DNA from: DAOTVS01 sp034436375
Lineage (GTDB): Bacteria > Chloroflexota > Anaerolineae > SpSt-313
Assembly: GCA_034436375.1 (NCBI GenBank)
Contig: DAOTVS010000103.1
Coordinates: forward strand, 1 to 14,572
DNA length: 14,572 bases
Direction of reading: 5' to 3'
In this document: piece by piece, positions 7,649 to 14,572 of the stretch
Layout of the letters: each line of letters opens with the position of its first letter
Position numbering within the stretch: position 1 is the stretch's first letter
Translations under genes and position numbers: made by a program
Notes under the pieces: generated by a model
What the model saw: only the letters and a program-made list of their open reading frames with translations
What the model was told of the DNA's origin: nothing
The model's database searches: none

Positions 7649-7738
7649 TTGCCGCGTGGGTATGCGCGCCAGGCGGCTCGGTGATCTGGCAACAGCCGCG
7701 CTTTCGCTCAGCCAAAGGCTCGCGCCCATGAACCCTGC

Positions 7739-8449
7739 TCAGGCAGAGAGGTCGACGGGCACCCGCCGCGCAATGGCGATCTCTTCCCCCGTTACGCGGC
7801 AGGCATAGGCCAGCACCTGCACGGTAGCGGCAGCCCGGTGCAGGGCAGCGGCAAAGGCGGGGTCGTTCTCCGCATAGGGGCGCAACGATTGAGCATCCTC
7901 GCGTTGGATCACGAACACGATCGCTGCCCGGTGCCCACTATGGGCAGCGTGCTGCAATTCTTCCAGGTGGCGGACGCCGCGCAGGGTGGGGGCGTCGGGG
8001 AAGAGCGCTACCCCCTCCCGCACCAGCGTCACCGATTTGCACTCGATGTAACACAAGCCCCCCGCCCCCTCTCCCAGAAGGTCCAGGCGGCTGGAGCCAT
8101 ATGCCACCTCTCGGTGCACAGCAGTGAAAGGCCCCAAGTCTGGCAGCTGACCAGCCAGCAGCGCCTCTTCCAACAGGAGCCCGGGCAGCCGCGCATCGAT
8201 GCAGGCGAGTTGCTCCCCCTGCCGCGCCAGGAGCAGGTCAAAGGCCGTCTTCCTTGGCCCGGTCCGCGGCGCCAGCAGCACCGGCGCGCCGGGATAAAGC
8301 AACTCGCCCAGCCGGCCCGAGTTGGGCACGTGGGCGAGCGCGAGTTGTCCATCGCTCTCGACCTCGGCGGCAAAGCGGTTCAGGCGGCGCACCACGCGCG
8401 CCTCGACCAGGTTCGCAGCGAATCTCAATGAATGGGTGCCATCTGCCAT
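7739..8449 (-). CDS. sfsA: DNA/RNA nuclease SfsA
   Basis: SfsA was first named for stimulating sugar (maltose) fermentation in E. coli and is now classed as a nuclease of the PD-(D/E)xK type with an N-terminal OB-like nucleic-acid-binding region. The product is 236 residues, against 234 in E. coli. Visible: N-terminal HVPNSGRLGELLYPG (40-54), matching the family's CPNTG motif; D123 in SSRLDLLG; E136 and K138 in YIECKSVTL, the catalytic strand; and FPDAPTLRGVRHLEEL (150-165), a family signature. The ATG at 8449 gives the expected length and begins 25 bases inside the end of the GH32 gene, in another frame, which implies translational coupling. A longer reading from 8545 would add 32 unrelated residues overlapping GH32 and is rejected. 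No strong ribosome site is visible, in keeping with coupling. Confidence 0.94.
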   Translation of the reverse strand: MADGTHSLRFAANLVEARVVRRLNRFAAEVESDGQLALAHVPNSGRLGELLYPGAPVLLAPRTGPRKTAFDLLLARQGEQLACIDARLPGLLLEEALLAGQLPDLGPFTAVHREVAYGSSRLDLLGEGAGGLCYIECKSVTLVREGVALFPDAPTLRGVRHLEELQHAAHSGHRAAIVFVIQREDAQSLRPYAENDPAFAAALHRAAATVQVLAYACRVTGEEIAIARRVPVDLSA

Positions 8450-9804
8450 ACATCCAGGGACCACGCCTTCGCCCCGCCCCCCTGGGCAAAGAGCCTCACC
8501 CCCATGGCGTCGGCCTGGGTGGGGTAGACACGGCTCGTGATGCATAATGTCTCGTTGGCAAAGACCTCCACCACCGAGCGGTCCACGAATACCCGCAGGC
8601 GCAGTGCCTCGCCAGGCGTCAACGCAAGCGGCCCGCCCCGCGCCTCGCGCTCGACGCCGTCGCTCAGGCTGGAGCGCGCCCGGTCGATCAACAGTTGCCC
8701 GCCAGCCCGGTCATAGACAATGCCCGCCTCCTCGCTGCCGTCGGGCGTGCAGAGCAGGCGCAGGCCGCAGGTGAGCGCCTCGCCCGGGTCCAGTTCCAGG
8801 GCGATCTCGAGGCTATCCCCGCTGACCCCGGGCAGCATCGTCTCCGCGCCGGGCGCCAGGTCCAACGCCGCGAAATGTCGCGGCTCGCGGCGCAGCGCCT
8901 GCAGCTCGAGCGCGGGCGCAAAGGCGAGTTGGCCGTCTGCCGTGAGCGAGAGCGCGCGCGGCAGCGACATCACCCCCGCCCAGCCGGCCGCCTGTTGTGC
9001 CTCGGGTGAGCGGCCCTCCCACAGCCAGCCGAAGAGGAGGGTGCGCCCCGCTTCGCGCAGGATCTGCGGGGCATAGTAGCAGCCGCCCCAATCGACCGTG
9101 CCCTGCACGGCCGGCGTGAAGCGGTGCTCCGCGTAGCGGCCGGTAAAGTAGATCGCCCGCCGCAGCGGGATGGGTGAAGTGATCAGCGCATGGCGCCCGC
9201 CCAGTGCGAAGAAATTGGGGCACTCCCACACGGCGCCCGTCTCCTCCTCCCGCCCCGTGCAGAGCGGGCCGAGATAGTCCCAGTGCCGCAGGTCCGCCGA
9301 GCGGTAGAGGAGCACGGCGCCGCCCATCCCCTCCAGCCCCGAGCCGAGGGCCATGAGCCAATCATTGCCCTCGCGCCACACGCAGGGGTCGCGGAACCCG
9401 GTCACGCTCAGGCCTGGCGGCGGCGCCGCGATGACCGGGTTGGCGGGGTGCTTTTGCCAGGTGCGCAGGCCGTCGCGGCTGGTGGCCAGGCACTGCACCT
9501 CCGGCGAAACGCCGGTGTAGACCAGGGTGGGCACGCCACCGTCATCCACGGCGCAGCCGGAAAAGCAGCCGTCCGCGTCGGGGCCACCGGGCGTGGGCGC
9601 CAGGGCGATGGGCCAGTGCTCCCAGTGCACCAGATCGCGGCTGGCGGCATGGCCCCAGTGCATCGTGCCCCAAAAGGCGCCGTGGGGGTTGTGCTGATAG
9701 AAGAGGTGATACACGCCCTGCCACTGGATGAGGCCGTTGGGATCGTTCATCCAGTTCGCCGGCGGCAGAAAGTGGTAGCGGGGCCGGTGGCGTTGGTCCA
9801 GCAT
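8425..9804 (-). CDS. Glycoside hydrolase family 32 beta-fructosidase (sucrose/levan/inulin hydrolase type)
   Basis: Retaining beta-fructosidase that hydrolyses terminal beta-D-fructofuranosides such as sucrose, sucrose phosphate or fructan oligomers; which of these cannot be decided here. The product is 459 residues, typical of intracellular GH32. The catalytic triad is present: D21 (nucleophile) in WMNDPNG, D139 in FRDP (transition-state stabiliser), and E194 (acid/base) in WECPNFF. CFSG (80-83) lines the sugar pocket. The C-terminal beta-sandwich carries LRVFVDRSVVEVFAN, diagnostic of GH32. There is no signal peptide, so it acts in the cytoplasm on imported sugar. The ATG at 9804 has GGAGG five bases upstream; an in-frame ATG at 9852 would translate part of an intergenic inverted repeat and is rejected. 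The gene lies downstream of a second clan GH-J gene and overlaps sfsA by 25 bases. Confidence 0.96.
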   Translation of the reverse strand: MLDQRHRPRYHFLPPANWMNDPNGLIQWQGVYHLFYQHNPHGAFWGTMHWGHAASRDLVHWEHWPIALAPTPGGPDADGCFSGCAVDDGGVPTLVYTGVSPEVQCLATSRDGLRTWQKHPANPVIAAPPPGLSVTGFRDPCVWREGNDWLMALGSGLEGMGGAVLLYRSADLRHWDYLGPLCTGREEETGAVWECPNFFALGGRHALITSPIPLRRAIYFTGRYAEHRFTPAVQGTVDWGGCYYAPQILREAGRTLLFGWLWEGRSPEAQQAAGWAGVMSLPRALSLTADGQLAFAPALELQALRREPRHFAALDLAPGAETMLPGVSGDSLEIALELDPGEALTCGLRLLCTPDGSEEAGIVYDRAGGQLLIDRARSSLSDGVEREARGGPLALTPGEALRLRVFVDRSVVEVFANETLCITSRVYPTQADAMGVRLFAQGGGAKAWSLDVWQMAPIH

Positions 9805-9820
9805 AAGCACCTCCGGGAGA

Positions 9821-9975
9821 CGGGGTGGAACCGCGGATGAACGCAGATCCACGCAGATGGTATGCCGTCAACTCCCAGTCCATATCATCGATTATAGCAC
9901 AGGCAAGCAGTCTCGGGAAGAATGGGCCTAAAGTGTGCAGAATTCCTATCTGCGTTCACCTGCGGTTCCATCCCG
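9821..9975. repeat. Long inverted repeat, 28-base arms, flanking a 99-base core
   Basis: The arms are 9821-9848 and 9948-9975. Reverse-complementing the right arm matches the left at 25 of 28 positions, and similarity trails on outward for a few more bases. The core (9849-9947) is less GC-rich and carries a minus-strand TATAAT. The arm contains the string GAACGCAGAT, a kind of text I recall from dispersed intergenic repeats in several environmental phyla. It could be a miniature inverted-repeat element or a paired intergenic repeat. I see no target-site duplication. Confidence 0.7.
9891..9899 (-). promoter_or_regulatory. Extended -10 element, candidate promoter for the GH32-sfsA pair
   Basis: The minus strand reads TGCTATAAT: a perfect TATAAT (9896-9891) with a TG one base upstream, an extended -10. 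The hexamer 17 bases upstream, TTCCCG, is a poor -35, which is acceptable for extended -10 promoters. The start would be near 9884, giving a leader of about 80 bases that includes the inner arm of the inverted repeat. Inferred from consensus only. Confidence 0.45.
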
Positions 9976-9979
9976 TCCC

Positions 9980-11395
9980 CTACCCCGCCAGGGTCACGTT
10001 ACTGAACCTGGCGCTGCCCTCGCTCACAAAGACGCCCCAGCTACCGCCGTGCAGGTTGTAGAGGCGGGCGCTCATGGCCACCTGCCCCGCCGCATAGACC
10101 TCGCACACAGTGCCGTCCAGAAGCACCTCCAGCTCGACCGGGTGGCCGGCAGGCAGGGCCAACGGCCGTTCCAGCTCGACCATGTGCGGGACGTCGCCCG
10201 GGCGCGGCCAGCGGTCGAGCACCAGGCGGTTCCGGCCCGGCTCCAGGCGGATGTAGTATGCCTGTTCGAGGTCATCGCTGAGGCGCAGCGCCAGCCCGCA
10301 GCCACACGTGCCCGGGGCAAACTCGACGGTCGCCGCCAGCCGGCAGCGCGCGGGTAGCGGCCCAGCCGAGGCACAGGCAAAGGACCCCGGCGCCGCCAGT
10401 TCGGCCGCGTTGCCCACAATCCGGCAATCGCCCAGCCCCGGCTGCAGCGCCACCGGTGCGGGCCGGCCAAAGGCTTGCGCCACGCTCGCCGGCGGGCGCA
10501 CGGCCAACGTCCCATCCGCTCGCTGCGCCAGTTCGTGCACCACCAAATTGCCGCCCCATTGCCAGTGGCCCTCGTCGGTCTCGCCCTCACGGGTGGGGTT
10601 CCAGCCAAACAGGTAGCGGCGCGCACCGTCACCGGCCGTTTTGGCCGCATAGTAGGCGCGGCCGTCAAAGCAATCGTCCGCCGGCGGGAGCCACGGCCCG
10701 GCCAGGCTGCGGCTCATGCGGTAGCGGGTGAGGCACCCCTGCGAGAACTCGGAGAAAACTAGGTACCACCAATCGCCCATCTTGAAGAGGTCAGGGCACT
10801 CGTGGGTATAGTAGAGCCCCGGCGCCCAAAAGGGCTCGCGCACCTCCCAATGCGTCAGGTCGCGCGAAGCGCACAGCGCCGTGCAGCCCCGCCTGCGCGA
10901 GGGGCCTTGCAGGAGCCGCGCCGCCAACAGCATCCAGTACTCGCCCGCTTTCGGGTTCCAAAAGACGAACGGATCGCGCCAGTCGTGTGGCTCGTAGCGC
11001 TCCTCGGGGGCATAGAACGCCTCGCCCGGCAGCTTGCGCCAGTGCAGCAAGTCATCGCTCACGGCGTGCATCACCCCCTGCTCCGGACGGCCCTGCGCGC
11101 GGAAATGGGGGTTATGCCCCGTGTAGAAGATGTGGTAGCGCCCCATGGCCTCGATAACCGAGCCGGTAAAGACGTAGAGATCCTGCTCATCCCGACCGCC
11201 GCGCGGGAGCATCTCGCCGTGCTCCGTGAAATGCACGAAATCATCCGTGCTCACCCGGTACCAGGGCGTGCCCTCACCGTGGCCGGCCGGGTCGCGCCAG
11301 TCGAGGAGGTAGAAGAGGTGGAAGCGGCCGCCTGTGCAGAGGGGGATGAAATCCCCGGCCCAGGCGCCTGTGGGCTTGAAGAACAGATCACTCAC
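9980..11395 (-). CDS. Divergent GH32-like (clan GH-J) beta-propeller glycosidase
   Basis: A 471-residue predicted cytoplasmic glycosidase with a five-bladed propeller plus a C-terminal beta-sandwich. The clan GH-J triad can be placed at D15 in AGDFIPL, D141 in WRDPF and E199 in HECPDLF. The second and third motifs match GH32 closely. The first departs from the canonical NDPNG, so substrate recognition around the -1 sugar probably differs. HLFYLLDWRD and YHIFYTGHN match propeller strands; residues about 330-471 (LPARCRLAATVEFAP onward, ending FSNVTLAG) form the sandwich domain. The start is GTG at 11395, supported by AGGAGGAGG five bases upstream. There is no signal peptide. The gene lies 98 bases after the glycyl radical enzyme gene and 175 bases before the canonical GH32. 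Activity on fructosides is possible but not shown; GH43- or GH68-type specificity cannot be excluded. Confidence 0.83.
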   Translation of the reverse strand: MSDLFFKPTGAWAGDFIPLCTGGRFHLFYLLDWRDPAGHGEGTPWYRVSTDDFVHFTEHGEMLPRGGRDEQDLYVFTGSVIEAMGRYHIFYTGHNPHFRAQGRPEQGVMHAVSDDLLHWRKLPGEAFYAPEERYEPHDWRDPFVFWNPKAGEYWMLLAARLLQGPSRRRGCTALCASRDLTHWEVREPFWAPGLYYTHECPDLFKMGDWWYLVFSEFSQGCLTRYRMSRSLAGPWLPPADDCFDGRAYYAAKTAGDGARRYLFGWNPTREGETDEGHWQWGGNLVVHELAQRADGTLAVRPPASVAQAFGRPAPVALQPGLGDCRIVGNAAELAAPGSFACASAGPLPARCRLAATVEFAPGTCGCGLALRLSDDLEQAYYIRLEPGRNRLVLDRWPRPGDVPHMVELERPLALPAGHPVELEVLLDGTVCEVYAAGQVAMSARLYNLHGGSWGVFVSEGSARFSNVTLAG

Positions 11396-11493
11396 GGCGA
11401 CCTCCTCCTGAGTATAGCCCTGAGGCTGGAAGCGATGCTCGTCCTCCCCCTGATTGCATGGAAACTGATAGGACTCTCCGGTCTGTACCGCGC

Positions 11494-13845
11494 TCAGAAC
11501 ACCTGCTGCTCCGTCCGCGCGATGATCTCCTCCTGCAGGTCGGCGCCAAGGTCGCAGAAATAGTCGCTGTAGCCGGCCACGCGCACGATCAGGTCGCGGT
11601 ACTGCTGCGGGTTGGCCTGCGCCGCCCGGAGCGTATGCCCGTCCACGACATTGAACTGGATGTGGTGCCCGCCCAGCCGGAAATAACCTCGAATGAGCTG
11701 CCCCAGGCGCTCTATCCCGGCCTCGCTGCGCACGAGGGCGGGCATGAGCTTTTGGTTGAGGAGCGTGCCGCCCGTGCGCCGGTGATCCATCTTGGCGGCC
11801 GAGCGGACCACCGCCGTCGGCCCACGCCGGTCGGCACCCTGCACCGGCGAGATCCCCTCCGAGAGGGGCTGCCGGGCCCGGCGGCCATCGGGCGAGGCGC
11901 CCATCACGGAGCCAAAGTAGATATGGCAGGTGGTGGGCAGCATGTCGATGTGATACTCACCGCCGCGCCGGTTGGGACGGCCCTCCACCGCCTGGAAAAA
12001 GCTCTCAAAGACCTGCTGCATGATGGCGTCGGCCTCGTCGTCATCATTGCCATAGCGCGGCGTGCGATTGGCCAGCAGCAGGCGCACGCTTTCGTTGGCA
12101 AAATCGCTCTGCAGGGCCTCCAGCAGCGCCGCCATGCTCAATTCTCCGCTAAAGACATGATGTTTCATGGCGCTCAGGCTGTCGGTGACCGTGCCAATAC
12201 CCACGCCCTGGATATAGCTCGTGTTGTAGCGCGCCCCGCCCGCGTTGTAATCCATGCCACGGGCGATACAATCGTCGATGATCACCGAGAGGAATGGTGC
12301 AGGCATCTCCTCTGCGTAGAGGCGTTCGATCACCTCGTTGCCCCGCAGCTTGATGCCGACCACATGGCGCAGCTGCGCCTCAAACGCAGCATACAGCTCA
12401 TCGAAAGAGCGCCAGAGGCAGGGGTCGCCCGTCTGCGGGCCGAGCTGCCGGCCGGTCATCGGGTCGCGCCCATTGTGCAGCGCCAGCTCCAGGATTTTGG
12501 GAATGTTGAGGTAGCCCGTCAGGATATAGGCTTCCTTGCCAAAGCAGCCTGTCTCCACACAGCCACTGGTGCCCCCCTCGCGCGCGTCGGCCAGGGCTTT
12601 GCCCATGCGCACCTGCTCGGCGATCACCTGGTCGGCGTTGAACACCGAGGGGTAACCGTAGCCCTGGGCGATGACCCGGCAGGCGGCGTGCAGGAAATCG
12701 TCGGGGTTCTGCGCGCTGAGCTGGACATTGCTCCCCGGCTGCAGCAGGTGCATCTCGTCGATCACCTCGAGCAGCAGGTAAGAGACCTCGCTCACCGCAT
12801 CCGCGCCGCCCTTGTCCACGCCGCCCAGGTTCAGATTCACGAAATCGTTGTAGGTGCCGCTTTCGGCGGCCGTGACGCCCACTTTGGGCGGGGCAGGCTG
12901 GTTGTTGAATTTGCACCACAGGCACTCCAGCAGCTCTTTCGCCCCCTCCCGGTCGAGGGCGCCCGATGCCAGGTCCGCCTCGTAAAAGGGGGCCAGGTGC
13001 TGGTCCAGGTGGCCAGGGTTGAATGCGTCCCAGCCGTTCAGCTCGGTGATGACGGCCAGGTGCACGAACCAGTACATCTGCAGCGCTTCCCAGAAGGAGC
13101 GGGGCGCGTGCGCCGGCACCCACGAGCAGACAGCCGCGATCTGCTCCAGCTCCTGCCGCCGCCGGGAGTTCGCCTCTTGAGAGGCCAGTTGCCGCGCCAG
13201 CTCCGCGTGCCGCTCCGCAAAGAGGATCGCCGCGTCACAGGCAATGGACATGCCCTGTAGCTCCGCACGCTGGGGCGCTGACTGCGGGTCAGCCGGATCG
13301 AGCGCCCACAAGCGGCCGGCGATCTCCTGCTGAAAGTCGAGCAGGCCCCGGCGGTAAATCTTGCCATCCAGCGAAGTGTGGCCGGGTGCACGCTGCTCCA
13401 TAAACTCGGTGAACATCCCCGCCTCGTAGCAGGCCAGCCATTCTGGTTCCATCTGGGCAAAGATGCGCTCGCGCATGGAGCGGCCACGCCAGTAGGGGAT
13501 GATCTTCTCCTCATAGGCGCGCAGGCAGGCCTCATCGACCCGATAAGCCGTCTTTTCCCGCGTGCTCAGGATACGCAGATCCTCCAGGCTGTGGCAGGTC
13601 AGCTCGGGGTAGGTCGGCGTCGCCTTGGGATAGGGCCCGCGCTCCCCTACGATCAGCTCGCCCGGGCCAATATAGATCGTCTTGTGCGCGCACAGGTGCT
13701 TGAGGGCCAGCGCGCGCAGCACCGGCGCCGGGTAGCGTCCCTCGTTAGCGCGGTAGAACGCGGTCAAGAGCTCCGCCCGCTCACTGGAAATGGAAGGCTG
13801 CGCCTCAAAGCTCTCCTGCCGCAGGCGGCGAATGCGATCGTTCAT
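11494..13845 (-). CDS. hypD: Glycyl radical enzyme, trans-4-hydroxy-L-proline dehydratase (HypD) type
   Basis: Oxygen-sensitive cytoplasmic radical enzyme of 783 residues, the length of HypD (about 790). HypD removes water from trans-4-hydroxy-L-proline to give pyrroline-5-carboxylate. Visible: the active-site loop GTSGCVETGCFGKEAYILTGY, with thiyl-radical cysteine C429 and base E431 (GCVET, as in HypD, unlike GCVEP in choline lyase and glycerol dehydratase); the glycyl-radical loop VRVAGYSDYF with G758, 26 residues from the C-terminus; AYEAGMFTEFMEQRAPGHT; and TYNDFVNLNLGG and GDDDEAD-type segments that agree with HypD as I remember it. The ATG at 13845 follows GAGGAAAGG. The required radical-SAM activase is absent from the window, as is a proline-pathway partner. 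The upstream neighbour is a ferredoxin-fused aldo/keto reductase; a large hairpin sits between them. Class assignment is strong; substrate assignment is good but rests on motif recall. Confidence 0.88.
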   Translation of the reverse strand: MNDRIRRLRQESFEAQPSISSERAELLTAFYRANEGRYPAPVLRALALKHLCAHKTIYIGPGELIVGERGPYPKATPTYPELTCHSLEDLRILSTREKTAYRVDEACLRAYEEKIIPYWRGRSMRERIFAQMEPEWLACYEAGMFTEFMEQRAPGHTSLDGKIYRRGLLDFQQEIAGRLWALDPADPQSAPQRAELQGMSIACDAAILFAERHAELARQLASQEANSRRRQELEQIAAVCSWVPAHAPRSFWEALQMYWFVHLAVITELNGWDAFNPGHLDQHLAPFYEADLASGALDREGAKELLECLWCKFNNQPAPPKVGVTAAESGTYNDFVNLNLGGVDKGGADAVSEVSYLLLEVIDEMHLLQPGSNVQLSAQNPDDFLHAACRVIAQGYGYPSVFNADQVIAEQVRMGKALADAREGGTSGCVETGCFGKEAYILTGYLNIPKILELALHNGRDPMTGRQLGPQTGDPCLWRSFDELYAAFEAQLRHVVGIKLRGNEVIERLYAEEMPAPFLSVIIDDCIARGMDYNAGGARYNTSYIQGVGIGTVTDSLSAMKHHVFSGELSMAALLEALQSDFANESVRLLLANRTPRYGNDDDEADAIMQQVFESFFQAVEGRPNRRGGEYHIDMLPTTCHIYFGSVMGASPDGRRARQPLSEGISPVQGADRRGPTAVVRSAAKMDHRRTGGTLLNQKLMPALVRSEAGIERLGQLIRGYFRLGGHHIQFNVVDGHTLRAAQANPQQYRDLIVRVAGYSDYFCDLGADLQEEIIARTEQQVF

Positions 13846-13852
13846 AGCCTTT

Positions 13853-13921
13853 CCTCGTAGGGACTCATGGGAATTCGTAGGGACTCACGGAGCTCACGAG
13901 TCCCTACGAGTTCCCATGAGT
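13853..13921. repeat. Large hairpin (24-base arms) with an additional competing repeat unit
   Basis: The arms 13863-13886 and 13898-13921 are reverse complements at 23 of 24 positions around an 11-base loop that itself contains the palindrome GAGCTC. The unit CGTAGGGACTC occurs three times: direct at 13856-13866 and 13876-13886, inverted at 13898-13908. It lies between the aldo/keto reductase stop and the ribosome site of the HypD-like gene. No T-run follows, so it does not look like a standard intrinsic terminator. It could stabilise or process the operon mRNA, regulate translation, or simply be a dispersed repeat. Confidence 0.85.
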
Positions 13922-13931
13922 TCCCGCTCGA

Positions 13932-14572
13932 TCACCCCGGAAGCGTGCACGACTCGAAATCCCGCCCCAGCTCCAACACCTCATCCACAATGGGCATCCA
14001 GTCGGCGATGGGAATATGCTGGGGGCACTTGGTCTCGCACTCGCGGCACCCGATGCATGCGCTCGCTCGCTCTTCCTCTTTAGTGCGGGCATAGTGGGCG
14101 CGGGCCCCCGCGAATTGGTTATACATACGCCCGTTGTTAAAGATGGCAAAATTCTGTGGGATGGCCACACCGTTGGGGCAGGGCATGCAATAGTTGCAGG
14201 CCGTGCAAGGGATGGGGCAGAGCGCCTGGTACGCCGCCCGCACACGGTCGACCAGGGCCAGTTCCTCCGCGGTCAGCAGGCCGACGCGCGACGCGGCGGC
14301 GCTGGCCAGATTCTGCTCCACCTGCTCCATGGCGCTCATGCCGCTCAGGGCCACCGACACTTCGGGCTGGCTCCACAGCCACTGCAGGGCCCAGTCGGAT
14401 GGTGAGCGCTTGACGGGCGCCATATCCCAAAGGGCCTGGACTGCCACCGGCGGGTTGACCAACCGGCCGCCCAGCAGGGGCTCCATCACCACCACGGCCA
14501 GGCCCTTGCTCGCCGCATAGCGCAGGCCCGCCGTGCCAGCCTGATTCTCAACATCCATATAGTTGTACTGGA
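13932..14572 (-). CDS. Aldo/keto reductase with C-terminal 2[4Fe-4S] ferredoxin domain (N-terminus cut by window edge)
   Basis: The C-terminal 212 residues of an iron-sulfur aldo/keto reductase; the reading frame runs off the right edge. The first visible residues, QYNYMDVENQAG followed by GLAVVVMEPLLGGRL, are late strands of the TIM-barrel reductase domain. About residues 110-200 of the fragment carry two cysteine clusters: C-x3-C-x2-C-x2-C (CPIPCTACNYCMPC) and C-x2-C-x2-C-x3-CP (CIGCRECETKCP), typical of two [4Fe-4S] clusters. Such proteins reduce or oxidise carbonyl compounds with NAD(P)H and can exchange electrons through the ferredoxin part; the substrate is unknown. The gene is 86 bases upstream of the HypD-like gene on the same strand and probably co-transcribed. 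Both products carry oxygen-sensitive cofactors, which fits anaerobic metabolism. Confidence 0.94.
   Translation of the reverse strand, partial: QYNYMDVENQAGTAGLRYAASKGLAVVVMEPLLGGRLVNPPVAVQALWDMAPVKRSPSDWALQWLWSQPEVSVALSGMSAMEQVEQNLASAAASRVGLLTAEELALVDRVRAAYQALCPIPCTACNYCMPCPNGVAIPQNFAIFNNGRMYNQFAGARAHYARTKEEERASACIGCRECETKCPQHIPIADWMPIVDEVLELGRDFESCTLPG

Noticed and set aside
9805..9852. Alternative GH32 start 16 codons upstream
   Set aside because: It would translate one arm of the intergenic inverted repeat; the ATG at 9804 has GGAGG at good spacing and begins right at the GH32 fold.
11458..13260. A 600-codon plus-strand open frame opposite the HypD-like gene
   Set aside because: It lies wholly antisense to a gene with unmistakable glycyl radical motifs; its composition (rich in A, H, R, V, G) is that of GC-rich shadow frames and no family motif is visible.
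13863..13921. Large hairpin considered as an intrinsic terminator or CRISPR fragment
   Set aside because: No U-tract follows on the coding strand, and the units are inverted and unequally spaced without unique spacers.
1..14572. Search for a defence system, prophage, transposase, tRNA or CRISPR array
   Set aside because: No transposase, integrase, phage structural gene, tRNA-like fold or regular repeat-spacer pattern was recognised; the nucleases present (beta-CASP, SfsA) are not in a defence-like setting.

Overview
The window is GC-rich (clearly above 60% by eye) and tightly packed. Ten protein genes fill it, with no RNA gene, CRISPR array or intact insertion sequence that I can see. The gene set points to a member of the Chloroflexota (Anaerolineae-like), probably from a metagenome assembly. 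It includes a Gfo/Idh/MocA oxidoreductase, a very long beta-CASP RNA nuclease, a lipoprotein M1 peptidase, ferredoxin-fused aldo/keto reductase, a glycyl radical enzyme, and intergenic palindromes. The phylum is an inference from gene style and was not tested.

Layout, left to right. (1) 1-1047, minus: a Gfo/Idh/MocA oxidoreductase cut by the left edge, with a recognisable promoter just upstream. (2) 1171-3972, minus: a 933-residue metallo-beta-lactamase/beta-CASP ribonuclease carrying a duplicated middle region and a C-terminal ParB/Srx-like domain. (3) 4023-4334: a gene-free stretch with small palindromes. (4) 4335-5435 and 5594-7150, plus: a royal-jelly/yellow-family beta-propeller protein, then a lipoprotein M1 aminopeptidase. 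These are the only plus-strand genes. (5) 7169-14572, minus, read from right to left: a ferredoxin-fused aldo/keto reductase (cut by the right edge), a glycyl radical enzyme of the trans-4-hydroxy-L-proline dehydratase (HypD) type, a divergent GH32-like hydrolase, a canonical GH32 beta-fructosidase, the nuclease SfsA (overlapping the GH32 gene by 25 bases), and a small four-helix membrane protein with its own promoter.

How they may work together: the right half looks like a catabolic cluster. Two clan GH-J glycosidases without signal peptides would cut imported fructosyl or related glycosides in the cytoplasm. A ferredoxin-fused aldo/keto reductase and an oxygen-sensitive glycyl radical dehydratase point to anaerobic carbon metabolism. 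The radical-SAM activase that the glycyl radical enzyme needs is not in the window, nor is pyrroline-5-carboxylate reductase, the usual partner of HypD. Two structured intergenic elements stand out: a 24-base-arm hairpin with an alternative partner next to the glycyl radical gene's ribosome site, and a long inverted repeat that encloses the likely promoter of the GH32 gene.

The strongest candidates for something not well described are the beta-CASP / repeat / ParB fusion and the possible RNA switch in front of the HypD-like gene. I see no clear defence, phage or secretion system here.
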